Source: an uncultured Variovorax sp.
GTDB lineage: Bacteria; Pseudomonadota; Gammaproteobacteria; Burkholderiales; Burkholderiaceae_C
Direction of reading: 5' to 3'
Length of the DNA stretch: 52,563 nucleotides
Assembly: GCA_913776885.1 (NCBI GenBank)
Contig: CAJYQC010000370.1
Location: 1-52,563 of the forward strand
Shown: positions 18,353 through 25,809 of the stretch, in pieces
Layout of the letters: every line of letters starts with the position of its first letter
Position numbering within the stretch: position 1 is the stretch's first letter
Notes under the pieces: generated by a model
Database searches by the model: none
What the model was told of the DNA's origin: nothing
The model's input: the letters and a program-made list of their open reading frames with translations, nothing else
Made by a program: the position numbers and the translations under genes

Positions 18353-19624
18353 ATGCAACACTTGATACCCAAGATCGAGTCGCAGCTGGCGTCGCTGCCT
18401 GTCCCCATCGCGCTCGAACTGCCCGATGGCCGGCGCGTCGCACAGGCCGGAGCCCGCGTCACGCTGGCCTTCAAGGAATGGGCGGTGCTGGCCAAGCTGG
18501 CGGCACGACAGGTTGGGGCCATCGGCGAGGCCTACGTCGAGGGCAAGGTGCAGATCGAGGGCGCCATGCGCGACCTGATCGATGCCACGGTCGGCATGCT
18601 CCCCGGCAACCCGGCGGAGACCGACACCGGCTGGTGGAGCCGCCTGCAGCACCGGGCCAAGTCGCACGGTTCGCATTCGCTGCGCAAGGACGCGGCGCAG
18701 ATCGAGTTCCACTACGACGTCTCCGACGATTTCTACGCGCTGTGGCTGGACCCGCGCCGCGTGTATTCATGCGCCTACTTCCGCACGCCCGACCTCACGC
18801 TGGCCCAGGCGCAGGAAGCCAAGCTCGACCACATCTGCCGCAAGCTGATGCTGCAGCCCGGCGAGCGCTACCTCGACATCGGCTCCGGCTGGGGCGCGCT
18901 GCTGCTGTGGGCGGCCGAGCACTACGGCGTGGACGCCACCGGCATCACGCTGTCGAAGAACCAGCACGCTCACGTGCAGCGGCTCATCGAGGAAAAGGGC
19001 CTGCAGGGCCGCGTGCGCGTGGAGCTGCGCGACTACCGCGAAGTGCCCAACGACAAGCCCTTCGACAAGATCTCCTCCGTCGGCATGTTCGAGCACGTGG
19101 GCGCGGCCAACATGCCGACCTACTTCCGCAAGATCCATTCGCTGCTGAGGCCCGGCGGCCTGGTGATGAACCACGGCATCACCTCGGGCGAACTCAACTA
19201 CCGCCAGCTCGGCGCCGGCATGGGCGACTTCATCGAGAAGTACATCTTCCCCGGGGGTGAACTGCTGCACGTGACGCACGTGCTGCGCGAGACGGCAGCA
19301 GCAGGACTGGAGATGGTCGACACCGAGAGCCTGCGGCCGCACTACGCGCGCACGCTCTGGGCCTGGTCGGACGCGCTGGAGTCGCAGCTCGACACGGCGC
19401 GCGAAGTGCTGCAACGAAGCGGTGGCCGCCAGCAAGACAACGCGGAACGCATCCTGCGCGCCTATCGCCTGTACCTCGCAGGCTCGGCCATGAGCTTCGA
19501 GCAGGGCTGGATCTCGCTGCACCAGATGCTTTCCACCAGGCCCGACGGCAATGTCGAACACGGCGTCCTTCGCGGCGCGCAATCGGTGTACCCTTTTGCG
19601 CGTGACTACATCTACAACAAGTGA
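18353..19624 (+). CDS. cfa: Cyclopropane-fatty-acyl-phospholipid synthase
   Basis: SAM-dependent enzyme that adds a methylene bridge to unsaturated acyl chains of membrane phospholipids, a late-growth and acid/stress adaptation; 423 residues. The ATG at 18353 ([10 protein letters not shown]) is chosen because conserved sequence begins there. The catalytic/lipid-binding region is [18 protein letters not shown] and VYSCAYF around residues 118-143. The SAM motif is [14 protein letters not shown] at 173-186, followed by GITLSKNQ and SVGMFEHVG. It is divergent from the aryl-CoA operon. Its stop codon overlaps a possible GTG start of the next gene. Confidence 0.95.
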   Translation: MQHLIPKIESQLASLPVPIALELPDGRRVAQAGARVTLAFKEWAVLAKLAARQVGAIGEAYVEGKVQIEGAMRDLIDATVGMLPGNPAETDTGWWSRLQHRAKSHGSHSLRKDAAQIEFHYDVSDDFYALWLDPRRVYSCAYFRTPDLTLAQAQEAKLDHICRKLMLQPGERYLDIGSGWGALLLWAAEHYGVDATGITLSKNQHAHVQRLIEEKGLQGRVRVELRDYREVPNDKPFDKISSVGMFEHVGAANMPTYFRKIHSLLRPGGLVMNHGITSGELNYRQLGAGMGDFIEKYIFPGGELLHVTHVLRETAAAGLEMVDTESLRPHYARTLWAWSDALESQLDTAREVLQRSGGRQQDNAERILRAYRLYLAGSAMSFEQGWISLHQMLSTRPDGNVEHGVLRGAQSVYPFARDYIYNK

Positions 19625-19635
19625 GTGAGAACTAC

Positions 19636-19959
19636 ATGCTCTATCGATTCCAGTCCCGGGCCGCTCCCGATTTCGTGATGCTCGAAGTGCATGCGCGACA
19701 GTTGCTTGATATCGTCGGCAAGTCCGCTGCCCCGCAGGGCATCATTACCGTCGAGCAGATCCCCGGCGCCATCTCGGCCCTCGAAGCCGCCCTGGCGCGC
19801 GAGGGTTCCAACACCCACAACAACGACGACTACGCCGTCGAGGGCCACGCCAACGACGCCGAGAAGCAGCACGTCGGCCTGCACCAGCGCGCGATCCCGC
19901 TGCTGCACATGCTCAAGGACTCGCTGGCCGAAAAGAAGGACGTGACCTGGAAGACCTGA
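19636..19959 (+). CDS. DUF1840 family protein
   Basis: Small uncharacterised protein of the DUF1840 family, 107 residues from the ATG at 19636 (MLYRFQSRAAPDFVMLE), which matches the usual family start. The track uses a GTG at 19621 that overlaps the cfa stop (GTGA) and adds MSENY; coupling through that GTG is possible. No signal peptide or membrane segment is seen. The middle is histidine- and asparagine-rich (THNNDDY, AEKQHVGLHQRAIPLLHML). Function unknown; the tight link to cfa may be operonic. Confidence 0.8.
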   Translation: MLYRFQSRAAPDFVMLEVHARQLLDIVGKSAAPQGIITVEQIPGAISALEAALAREGSNTHNNDDYAVEGHANDAEKQHVGLHQRAIPLLHMLKDSLAEKKDVTWKT

Positions 19960-19994
19960 TCACCAAAGATCAGCCACCCTCGGTCTTTACGTGA

Positions 19995-20083
19995 AACGCC
20001 GCGGAACCGGCTCTGCCGGGCCGCAGGCGTTGTCCCCTGCAAGGGGGTTGGCGAAGCGACACGAAGTGCGCGCAGCCTGAGGG
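19995..20083 (-). repeat. Structured 3'-end repeat, copy A
   Basis: One of five copies of an 88-90 bp element. On the plus strand it reads AACGCC-GCGG-AA-CCGGC-TCT-GCCGG-G-CCGC-A-GGCGTT, a near-continuous hairpin, then a CCCC/GGGG hairpin, then the invariant GGCGAAGCGACACGAAGTGC. It abuts the stop codon of the minus-strand Bug protein gene (0 bp). This copy has GCC/GGC where others have ACC/GGT in the outer stem, a compensatory change. Confidence 0.9.
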
Positions 20084-21106
20084 TTAGTCAACTTTCGCGC
20101 CGGAGTCCTTCACCACCTTCGCCCACTTCACATGCTCGCTCGCAATGAGCTTGGTGAAGTCGGCAGGCGAATTCCCGCTCGGGATCGCGCCCTGCGCGAG
20201 CATCTTCTCCTTCATGGCCGGCGTGCCCAGCGCCTTTGCCACTTCCTGCTGGATGCGGTTGACGATCTCCGGTGACGTGCCCGCCGGCGCCAGCAGCCCG
20301 AACCACGAGCTCGCCTCGAAGCCCTTGAGCGTCGGGCCGCCCACTTCCGCCACCGTCGGAACGTCGGGCAGGGCCGGCGAACGCTGCGCGCTCGTCACCG
20401 CCAGCGCGGTGAGCTTGCCCGCCTTGATCTGCGCCATCGACGAGGGCAGGTTGTCGAACATCACGTCGGCGTTGCCGCCCACCATGTCCAGTAGCGCAGG
20501 GCCCGAGCCCTTGTACGGGATGTGGGCCATGAAGGTGCTCGTCATGCTCTTGAACAGCTCGCCCGCCAGGTGGATCGAGGTGCCGCTGCCGCTGGAGGCC
20601 ATGTTGAGCTTGCCGGGGTTGGCCTTGGCGTACTTGATGAAGTCCTGCACGTTGTGGATGTTCAGCGACTTCGCCTTGTCGGCGTTCATCTCCATCACGT
20701 TAGGCACCGCGGCCACCAGCGTGATCGGCGCGAAGTCCTTGATCGGGTCGAAGGGCAGCTTGGGGTACAGCGCGCGGTTGATGCCGTGCGTGCCCACCGT
20801 GCCCATCAGCAGCGTGTAGCCGTCGTTGGGCGCGCGCGCCACGATCTCGGCGCCCACGTTGCCGCCGGCACCCGCGCGGTTGTCCACGATGAACTGCTGG
20901 CCGAAGGCCTTGGAAAGCTCGGGCGCGACGGCGCGCGCCAGGATGTCGGTGGTACCGCCGGCCGCGAAGGGCACGACGATGCGCACAGGCTTGGTCGGCC
21001 AGGTGCCCTGGGCCCACGAGGGAGCGGTGATGAGGGTCAGCGCGGCGGCGACGGATGCGGCCAGCGCGGTACGGCGATTCAGGGAGAGAAAAGTCTGATG
21101 GTTCAT
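20084..21106 (-). CDS. Bug/TctC-family periplasmic binding protein (orphan)
   Basis: Extracytoplasmic solute receptor of the Bordetella uptake gene (TctC) family, 340 residues. It has a Tat-like or Sec signal ([24 protein letters not shown]) and the family blocks [60 protein letters not shown] and [15 protein letters not shown]. Such receptors bind carboxylates, nicotinate and similar compounds. No tctA/tctB transporter genes are nearby, so it is an orphan receptor as is common in Comamonadaceae. A structured repeat begins directly after its stop codon. Confidence 0.92.
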   Translation of the reverse strand: MNHQTFLSLNRRTALAASVAAALTLITAPSWAQGTWPTKPVRIVVPFAAGGTTDILARAVAPELSKAFGQQFIVDNRAGAGGNVGAEIVARAPNDGYTLLMGTVGTHGINRALYPKLPFDPIKDFAPITLVAAVPNVMEMNADKAKSLNIHNVQDFIKYAKANPGKLNMASSGSGTSIHLAGELFKSMTSTFMAHIPYKGSGPALLDMVGGNADVMFDNLPSSMAQIKAGKLTALAVTSAQRSPALPDVPTVAEVGGPTLKGFEASSWFGLLAPAGTSPEIVNRIQQEVAKALGTPAMKEKMLAQGAIPSGNSPADFTKLIASEHVKWAKVVKDSGAKVD

Positions 21107-21196
21107 GCGCGCGTTTGTACAGGGCCACGCCTTTGGCGTCGCGGGTGAAAACCCCGTGGACCCATGAGGTTGTCGCGGCCTGGTTGCGAAGGCGCC

Positions 21197-22135
21197 TCAG
21201 GCCACCTGCATCCGCTGCGCGAACCGCTCTTCGCGGAAGCGCTCCAGCACGAAATCGATGAACACCCGCGTCTTCGGCGGCAGCAGCTTCTTGCTCGGGT
21301 AGTAGAGCCACACCGCCCCCGCATCCTGGTACCAGTCGGGCAGCAGGCGCATCAGTTCCCCGCTGCGCAGCCCGCGCTCCACGAAGGGCAGCGGCAGCAT
21401 CGCCGCGCCCAGGCCCATCAGCGCGGCGTGTGCGATCGCCTCGGGGTCGTTGAAGATGGCGCGCGGCCGGGGCAGCTCGACGCTGACCTCGCCTTCCCCG
21501 GCGCCGCCGCGCACGCGCCGCAGCGTCCAGCCGCGCACGCGACCCGTGGGGGATGAGCGGCGCATCAGCGTGTCGAGCGCCGCCAGGTCCGACGGATGCC
21601 GGGGCGGCTTGCGCCCCTCCATGTATGCGGGCGAGGCCACCGCCACCACGTGGATTCGCGCCAGCTCGCGCGCCACCAGCCCGGCCGGCAGCTCGATGCC
21701 GCCGCCGATGGCCGCGTCGAAGCCTTCGCCCACCAGGTCGACCTGCTGGTTGTCGAAGTGCCAGTCGGGAACGATGGCCGGGTAGCGCGCGAGAAAGCCG
21801 CCCATCAGCGGCAGCACATGCTCGCGCCCGAATGCCTGGCCCATGCTTACCTTCAACGTGCCCGAGGGCTGGCCGTCGTCGGTGTCGACGCCCGCCACTG
21901 CCTCGCGCAGCGTGGCCAGCGCGCCGCCGATCTGCGCGAGGAAGCGCTCGCCGCCCTCCGTCAGTGTCAGGCTGCGCGTACTGCGCTGGAACAGCCGCAA
22001 GCCCAGCCGCGCTTCCAGCCGCGCCACGTTCTTGCTGACGGCGGCCGGCGTCACGCCCAGCCGCCGTGCGGCCTCGGAGAAGCTGCGGCCCTCAGCGCTC
22101 TGCACGAAGGATTCGAGGTGGTTCAGCGGTTCCAT
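21197..22135 (-). CDS. LysR-family transcriptional regulator
   Basis: LysR-type regulator, 312 residues. The ATG at 22135 (MEPLNHLESFVQSAEGRSFS) is chosen because the helix-turn-helix starts there; the track ORF adds ten residues. The HTH is FSEAARRLGVTPAAVSKNVARLEARLGLRLFQR, followed by the effector domain (LKVSMGQAFGREHVLPLMGGFL). It belongs to the CrgA-like group that often controls a divergent oxidoreductase. It is divergent from the SDR gene, with a perfect palindrome in the 123-bp gap, so it very probably regulates that gene and itself. Confidence 0.93.
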   Translation of the reverse strand: MEPLNHLESFVQSAEGRSFSEAARRLGVTPAAVSKNVARLEARLGLRLFQRSTRSLTLTEGGERFLAQIGGALATLREAVAGVDTDDGQPSGTLKVSMGQAFGREHVLPLMGGFLARYPAIVPDWHFDNQQVDLVGEGFDAAIGGGIELPAGLVARELARIHVVAVASPAYMEGRKPPRHPSDLAALDTLMRRSSPTGRVRGWTLRRVRGGAGEGEVSVELPRPRAIFNDPEAIAHAALMGLGAAMLPLPFVERGLRSGELMRLLPDWYQDAGAVWLYYPSKKLLPPKTRVFIDFVLERFREERFAQRMQVA

Positions 22136-22156
22136 GGCCGCATTGTGGCGCTCATC

Positions 22157-22173
22157 TTCAACCATTGGTTGAA
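22157..22173. promoter_or_regulatory. Palindromic LysR operator
   Basis: TTCAACCA-T-TGGTTGAA is a perfect inverted repeat with 8-base arms around one central base. It lies between the divergent LysR (start 22135) and SDR (start 22259) genes, 21 bp from the LysR start. Dyads of this size between a LysR gene and its divergent target are typical recognition sites. Confidence 0.75.
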
Positions 22174-22258
22174 TCTGATTGGCCGGATTGATGACTACCG
22201 AAGAGGGAATGAATCGCCCAAACTGAGGCCTTCCTTCTCCACCTCAACGGAAAAAATC

Positions 22259-23044
22259 ATGGCCTCCGACACTGCAGCTGCTTCCTCGTCATCTTCATCT
22301 TCATCCCCCGTCCTTGCCAGCAAGGTCGCCTTCGTCACCGGGGGCTCGCGCGGCATTGGCGCGGCCATCGTGCGCCGCCTGGCACGCGACGGCGCCGCCG
22401 TGGCGTTCAGCTACGCCGCTTCGGCCGCGCCGGCCGACGAGCTGGTGCGCAGCATCCAGTCGGAAGGCGGCCGCGCCCTTGCGCTGAAGATCGACAGCGC
22501 CGACGCCGCGGCGCTCACCGCCGGCATCGACGAAGCCGCCCGCACCTTCGGCAGGATCGACATCCTCGTGAACAATGCCGGCGTGTTCCTCGGCGGCACC
22601 CTCGACGAGTTCTCGCTCGAAGACTTCGACAAGACGCTGGCCATCAACGTGCGCGCCGTCTTCGTCGCCGCCAAGGCGGCCTCGCGCCACATGGGCGAGG
22701 GCGGCCGCATCATCAACATCGGCAGCACGAACGCCGAGCGCATGCCCTGGCCCGGCGGCAGCGCCTACGCGATGAGCAAGTCGGCGCTGGTCGGCCTGGT
22801 GCAGGGCCTGTCGCGCGACCTCGGCCCGCGCGGCATCACGGTCAACAACGTGCAGCCCGGCCCGGTCAACACCGACATGAACCCCGTCGACGGCCCCAAC
22901 GCCGCCTCGATGCACGGCCTGATGGCGCTGGCCCGCCACGGTCATCCTGATGAAATCGCCGCCATGGTCGGCTACCTTGCCAGCCCCGAAGCCGGCTTCG
23001 TGACGGGCGCGAGCCTCAACATCGACGGTGGCTTCGCGGCTTGA
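22259..23044 (+). CDS. Short-chain dehydrogenase/reductase
   Basis: Classical SDR, 261 residues, NAD(P)(H)-dependent oxidoreductase of unknown substrate. The ATG at 22259 follows an ACGGAAAAAAT region; the N-terminus carries an unusual run of eight serines before the Rossmann fold. Motifs are TGGSRGIG at 27-34, NNAG at 105-108, and the catalytic triad S156, Y170 and K174 (YAMSK). NVQPGPVNTDMNP and the C-terminal FVTGASLNIDGGF are typical of 3-ketoacyl-ACP-reductase-like SDRs. It is probably controlled by the divergent LysR. Two tandem copies of the structured repeat follow its stop codon. Confidence 0.92.
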   Translation: MASDTAAASSSSSSSSPVLASKVAFVTGGSRGIGAAIVRRLARDGAAVAFSYAASAAPADELVRSIQSEGGRALALKIDSADAAALTAGIDEAARTFGRIDILVNNAGVFLGGTLDEFSLEDFDKTLAINVRAVFVAAKAASRHMGEGGRIINIGSTNAERMPWPGGSAYAMSKSALVGLVQGLSRDLGPRGITVNNVQPGPVNTDMNPVDGPNAASMHGLMALARHGHPDEIAAMVGYLASPEAGFVTGASLNIDGGFAA

Positions 23045-23052
23045 CTTGGCTT

Positions 23053-23138
23053 GCCCCCCAGGCTTCGCGCACTTCGTGTCGCTTCGCCAACCCCCTTCCG
23101 GGGCAACACCAACGGCCCGGCAAAGCCGGTTCCGTGGT
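23053..23138 (+). repeat. Structured 3'-end repeat, copy B1
   Basis: Tandem partner of copy B2, 8 bp after the SDR stop codon. It has the invariant CACTTCGTGTCGCTTCGCC block, a CCCC/GGGG hairpin and the CCGGC-AAA-GCCGG hairpin with ACGG/CCGT flank. The outermost stem pairs are reduced (it ends GTGGTAGC instead of GTGGTGTTC). Confidence 0.88.
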
Positions 23139-23150
23139 AGCACTTGGCTC

Positions 23151-23239
23151 GCCCCCAGGCTTCGCGCACTTCGTGTCGCTTCGCCAACCCCCTTCCGGGG
23201 GCAACACCAACGGCCCGGCAAAGCCGGTTCCGTGGTGTT
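23151..23239 (+). repeat. Structured 3'-end repeat, copy B2
   Basis: Almost identical to B1 and offset by 98 bp, so the pair looks like a recent tandem duplication. Its outer stem is complete: AACACC/GGTGTT, ACGG/CCGT and CCGGC/GCCGG nested in order. The ACGG/CCGT pair replaces the GCGG/CCGC pair of copies A and D. Confidence 0.9.
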
Positions 23240-23272
23240 CTGAAATGGGGTCTGGCCTGCTCGTGGTTGCGG

Positions 23273-23698
23273 TCAGGGGCTGCCGCGCTGCACGGCTTCG
23301 ATGAGCTTGTCGAGCGTGGCGTCGAGCCGGGCCAGCTCGGCTGCGTCGATGCCGCCGAACAGCGCGACTTCGCGTTCGCGGCCCAGCGCGCCCACTGTCT
23401 CGTGCAGCGCCTTGCCGGCGGCGGTGAGGTAGAGGCGGCTGCTGCGCCGGTCGGTTGGGTCGTCGTGGCGCTGCATGCGCTTGTGGCGCAGCAGGCCGGC
23501 CAGTGCGCGGCTCACTGCCATCTTGTCGAGGCCGGTCTGGTCTGCCACCTGCGTGGCGTTGAGGCCGGGCTGCGCGGCGAGCACTGCCATGGCGCGCCAC
23601 TCGTTGAGCGTGAGCTTGTGCTCGCGGCCCACGCGCTCGTGAAAGGGCCGCGCCGTGAGATTGACGACCCGCACCAGCTTGAAGAAGAGCGGGTCCAT
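23273..23698 (-). CDS. MarR-family regulator of the E1 dehydrogenase pair
   Basis: Winged-helix MarR protein, 141 residues. The start at 23698 (MDPLFFKLVRVVNLTARPFHER) is selected over the long track ORF, whose first 76 residues overlap the beta-subunit gene out of frame. DNA-binding region: LNATQVADQTGLDKMAVSRALAGLLRHKRM with wing DPTDRRSSRLYLTAAG. It starts 13 bp after the beta-subunit stop and so is the last gene of that operon. The CGTATC-AAGC-GATACG dyad in front of the alpha-subunit gene is its most likely operator (inference). Confidence 0.9.
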   Translation of the reverse strand: MDPLFFKLVRVVNLTARPFHERVGREHKLTLNEWRAMAVLAAQPGLNATQVADQTGLDKMAVSRALAGLLRHKRMQRHDDPTDRRSSRLYLTAAGKALHETVGALGREREVALFGGIDAAELARLDATLDKLIEAVQRGSP

Positions 23699-23711
23699 GG
23701 CCGGTCGTGCT

Positions 23712-24671
23712 TCAGCCGGCGAGCCTCTTCGCCGCGGCCACGATGGCTTCCGCGCCAATGCGCGACTGCGCCTCCAGCACCGGCGCGTAGCCGACCGGAA
23801 TGCGCGGGGCGCCCAGCCGCGCGACGCGGCAGCCGGTTGCCTCCGCCGCACTGGCCGCGATCTCCGCGCCGAAGCCCGCAGCCTGCACCGCCTCGTGCAC
23901 CACCAGCAGCCGGCCGGTGCGCGCACAAGACGACAGCACCGTCTCGCGGTCCCACGGCCACAGCGTGCGCAGGTCGATCAGGTCCACCGCGATGCCTTCG
24001 GCGGCCAGCGTGTCGCAGGCCGCCGCGCAGGCCTGCATCTGCCGGCTCCAGCTCACCAGCGTGAGCGCATCGCCCTCTCGCGCGCGCGCGGCCTTGCCCA
24101 GCGGCACGGCGATGCTTTCGTCGACCTCGCCGCGCGCGCCCCACAGCGTCTTGTGCTCGATGTAGACGACGGGGTCGCCGCACTGCAGGGCGGCGCGCAG
24201 CAGGCCATGGTTGTCCTGCGGCGTCGAAGGGCACACCACCACCACGCCCGGCAGGTGCGCGAACCAGGCTTCGAGCGACTGCGAATGCTGCGCCGCCGAG
24301 GCGTCCCAGATGCCGCCGGGCATGCGCGCCACCAGCGGCACGCGGCCCTGGCCGCCGAACATGAAGCGGTTCTTGGCGGCCTGGTTCACCAGCTCGTCCA
24401 TGCCGCACAGCGCGAAGTCGACCACGCGCATCTCGACCACCGGCCGCAGCCCCGCGAGCGCCATGCCCACGCCGGCGCCCATGATCGCCGCCTCGCTGAT
24501 CGGCGTGTCGATCACGCGGCCTTCGCCGAAGCGCTGCAGCAGCCCCCTGTATTGCCCGAAGATCCCGCCGCGCCCCACGTCCTCGCCGAGCACCACCACG
24601 CGCGGGTCGGCTTCCATCTCGCGCTGCAGGGCGAGCAGGGCCGCTTCCGAATAGCTGAGTTCGTGTTTCAT
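23712..24671 (-). CDS. TPP-dependent dehydrogenase E1 component, beta subunit
   Basis: Beta subunit of a 2-oxoacid- or acetoin-type dehydrogenase, 319 residues from the ATG at 24671 (MKHELSYSEAALLALQREM). Family blocks are VVLGEDVGRGGIFGQYRGL, DTPISEAAIMGAGVGMALAG, ARMPGGIWDASAAQHSQSLEAWF with VVVCPSTPQDNHGLL, and the C-terminal IDLRTLWPWD with VVHEAVQAAGFGAEI. It overlaps the alpha-subunit stop by 4 bp (ATGA), as expected for heterodimer partners. No E2 or E3 gene lies nearby, so the pair may borrow E2/E3 from elsewhere or act in a different reaction. Acetoin (AcoB) is the closest named match but is not proven. Confidence 0.88.
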   Translation of the reverse strand: MKHELSYSEAALLALQREMEADPRVVVLGEDVGRGGIFGQYRGLLQRFGEGRVIDTPISEAAIMGAGVGMALAGLRPVVEMRVVDFALCGMDELVNQAAKNRFMFGGQGRVPLVARMPGGIWDASAAQHSQSLEAWFAHLPGVVVVCPSTPQDNHGLLRAALQCGDPVVYIEHKTLWGARGEVDESIAVPLGKAARAREGDALTLVSWSRQMQACAAACDTLAAEGIAVDLIDLRTLWPWDRETVLSSCARTGRLLVVHEAVQAAGFGAEIAASAAEATGCRVARLGAPRIPVGYAPVLEAQSRIGAEAIVAAAKRLAG

Positions 24672-25711
24672 CGCCACTGGCCCTCCCCGACGGTCTGCAC
24701 GTCGGTGAAGGCGGCTGCCGGCTCTGGCCAGGGCGCCGCGTCGGCGATGGCGAGGGCGGTGTCGACCTCGTCGCGCGCGGCGTTCTCGATGGCGTCGAGC
24801 GCAGAAGCTGCCACGCCGGCCGAAAGCAGATGGGCGCGCGCCCGCGCGATAGGGTCGGTTTCGAGCGCGGCGGCCAGCTCGGCCGGGTCGCGGTACGCCG
24901 CCACGTCGACCGACACATGCCCCTTCACGCGGTAGGTCAGCGCATGCAGCAGGCGCGGCCCGCCGCCGGCGCGCACCTGCGCCACCAGCCTTGCGGCGGC
25001 CGCGTGCACCGCGAACACGTCGTTGCCGTCGACCTGCGTGGACGCGATGCCGAGCGACTCGGCGCGCACCGAAGCGCCTTCGCCAGCGGTCATCGGCCCG
25101 CTCGCGGTGGTTGCGCTCCAGCGGTTGTCCTCGCAGACGAAGAGCACCGGCAGTTCGTACACCCGCGCCCAGTTCAGCGCCTCGAGGAAGGGGCCGCGGT
25201 TGATCGCGCCGTCGCCGAAGAAGCAGACGGTGATGTCGTCGGCCTTCTTCAGCAGCTTCTGCGCGTGCGCCGCGCCCACCGCGATCGGCAGCCCCGCCGC
25301 CACCACGCCGTTGGCGCCCAGCATGCCGACCGAGAAGTCGGCGATGTGCATCGAGCCGCCCTTGCCGCCGTTGAAGCCGGTGGCCTTGCCGAACAGCTCG
25401 CACATCATCCGCGCGAGGTCGGCGCCCTTGGCCAGCGTGTGGCCGTGGCCGCGGTGGGTGGAAGTGAGGTAGTCGGCGGCGCGCAGGTGGGCGCAAACGC
25501 CGGCCGGCACCGCCTCCTGCCCGGTCGACAGGTGCAGCGGCCCGCGCACCTTGGCAGCGCCCGCCGCCTGCTGGCCGTAGGCGCTCACACCGCCCTGGCT
25601 GGCGGTCTCCGCCGCGTTCTCGAAGGCCCGTATCCGCACCATGACGCGGTACATGGCCACACCCGCGCCGTTCGCGCCATCGGCGGCGCTGCCGGAAATG
25701 CTCGAGTCCAT
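24668..25711 (-). CDS. TPP-dependent dehydrogenase E1 component, alpha subunit
   Basis: Alpha subunit, 347 residues, binding thiamine pyrophosphate. Recognised by YRVMVRIRAFENAA, STGQEAVPAGVCAHL, DYLTSTHRGHGHTLAKG, the loop NGGKGGSMHIAD, and the TPP motif FFGDGAINRGPFLEALNWA (167-181). An insert of about 13 residues (AYGQQAAGAAKVR) lies between the first helix and HLSTGQEA and is not typical of AcoA/PdhA. It heads the three-gene operon alpha-beta-marR. A GTATC-type dyad lies about 42 bp upstream of the start. Confidence 0.88.
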   Translation of the reverse strand: MDSSISGSAADGANGAGVAMYRVMVRIRAFENAAETASQGGVSAYGQQAAGAAKVRGPLHLSTGQEAVPAGVCAHLRAADYLTSTHRGHGHTLAKGADLARMMCELFGKATGFNGGKGGSMHIADFSVGMLGANGVVAAGLPIAVGAAHAQKLLKKADDITVCFFGDGAINRGPFLEALNWARVYELPVLFVCEDNRWSATTASGPMTAGEGASVRAESLGIASTQVDGNDVFAVHAAAARLVAQVRAGGGPRLLHALTYRVKGHVSVDVAAYRDPAELAAALETDPIARARAHLLSAGVAASALDAIENAARDEVDTALAIADAAPWPEPAAAFTDVQTVGEGQWR

Positions 25712-25752
25712 CTTGTCTCCGACGCCCTTGGAGCGGGCGTTCCGGAAAAAAT

Positions 25753-25768
25753 CGTATCAAGCGATACG
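25753..25768. promoter_or_regulatory. Candidate MarR operator before the E1 alpha gene
   Basis: CGTATC-AAGC-GATACG is a perfect inverted repeat with 6-base arms, in the 98-bp gap between paoC (ends 25810) and the E1 alpha start at 25711. Placement and form fit a repressor site for the MarR encoded at the end of this operon. No convincing -35/-10 pair was assigned. Confidence 0.55.
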
Positions 25769-25809
25769 GACTCGCGGCACCGGGCTTACCCGCCGCTCGT
25801 CCTGCGGAT

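Noticed and set aside
22280-22310. TCTTCA/TCATCT short repeats at the SDR start as a phase-variation tract
   Set aside because: The units are hexamer-like and in frame, so changes would only alter the number of serines; no sign of on/off switching.
22301-23221. 306-residue minus-strand ORF and neighbours containing CRAVGVAPEGGW-type repeats
   Set aside because: The repeated peptides are chance translations of the structured repeat copies, so they are not repeat proteins.
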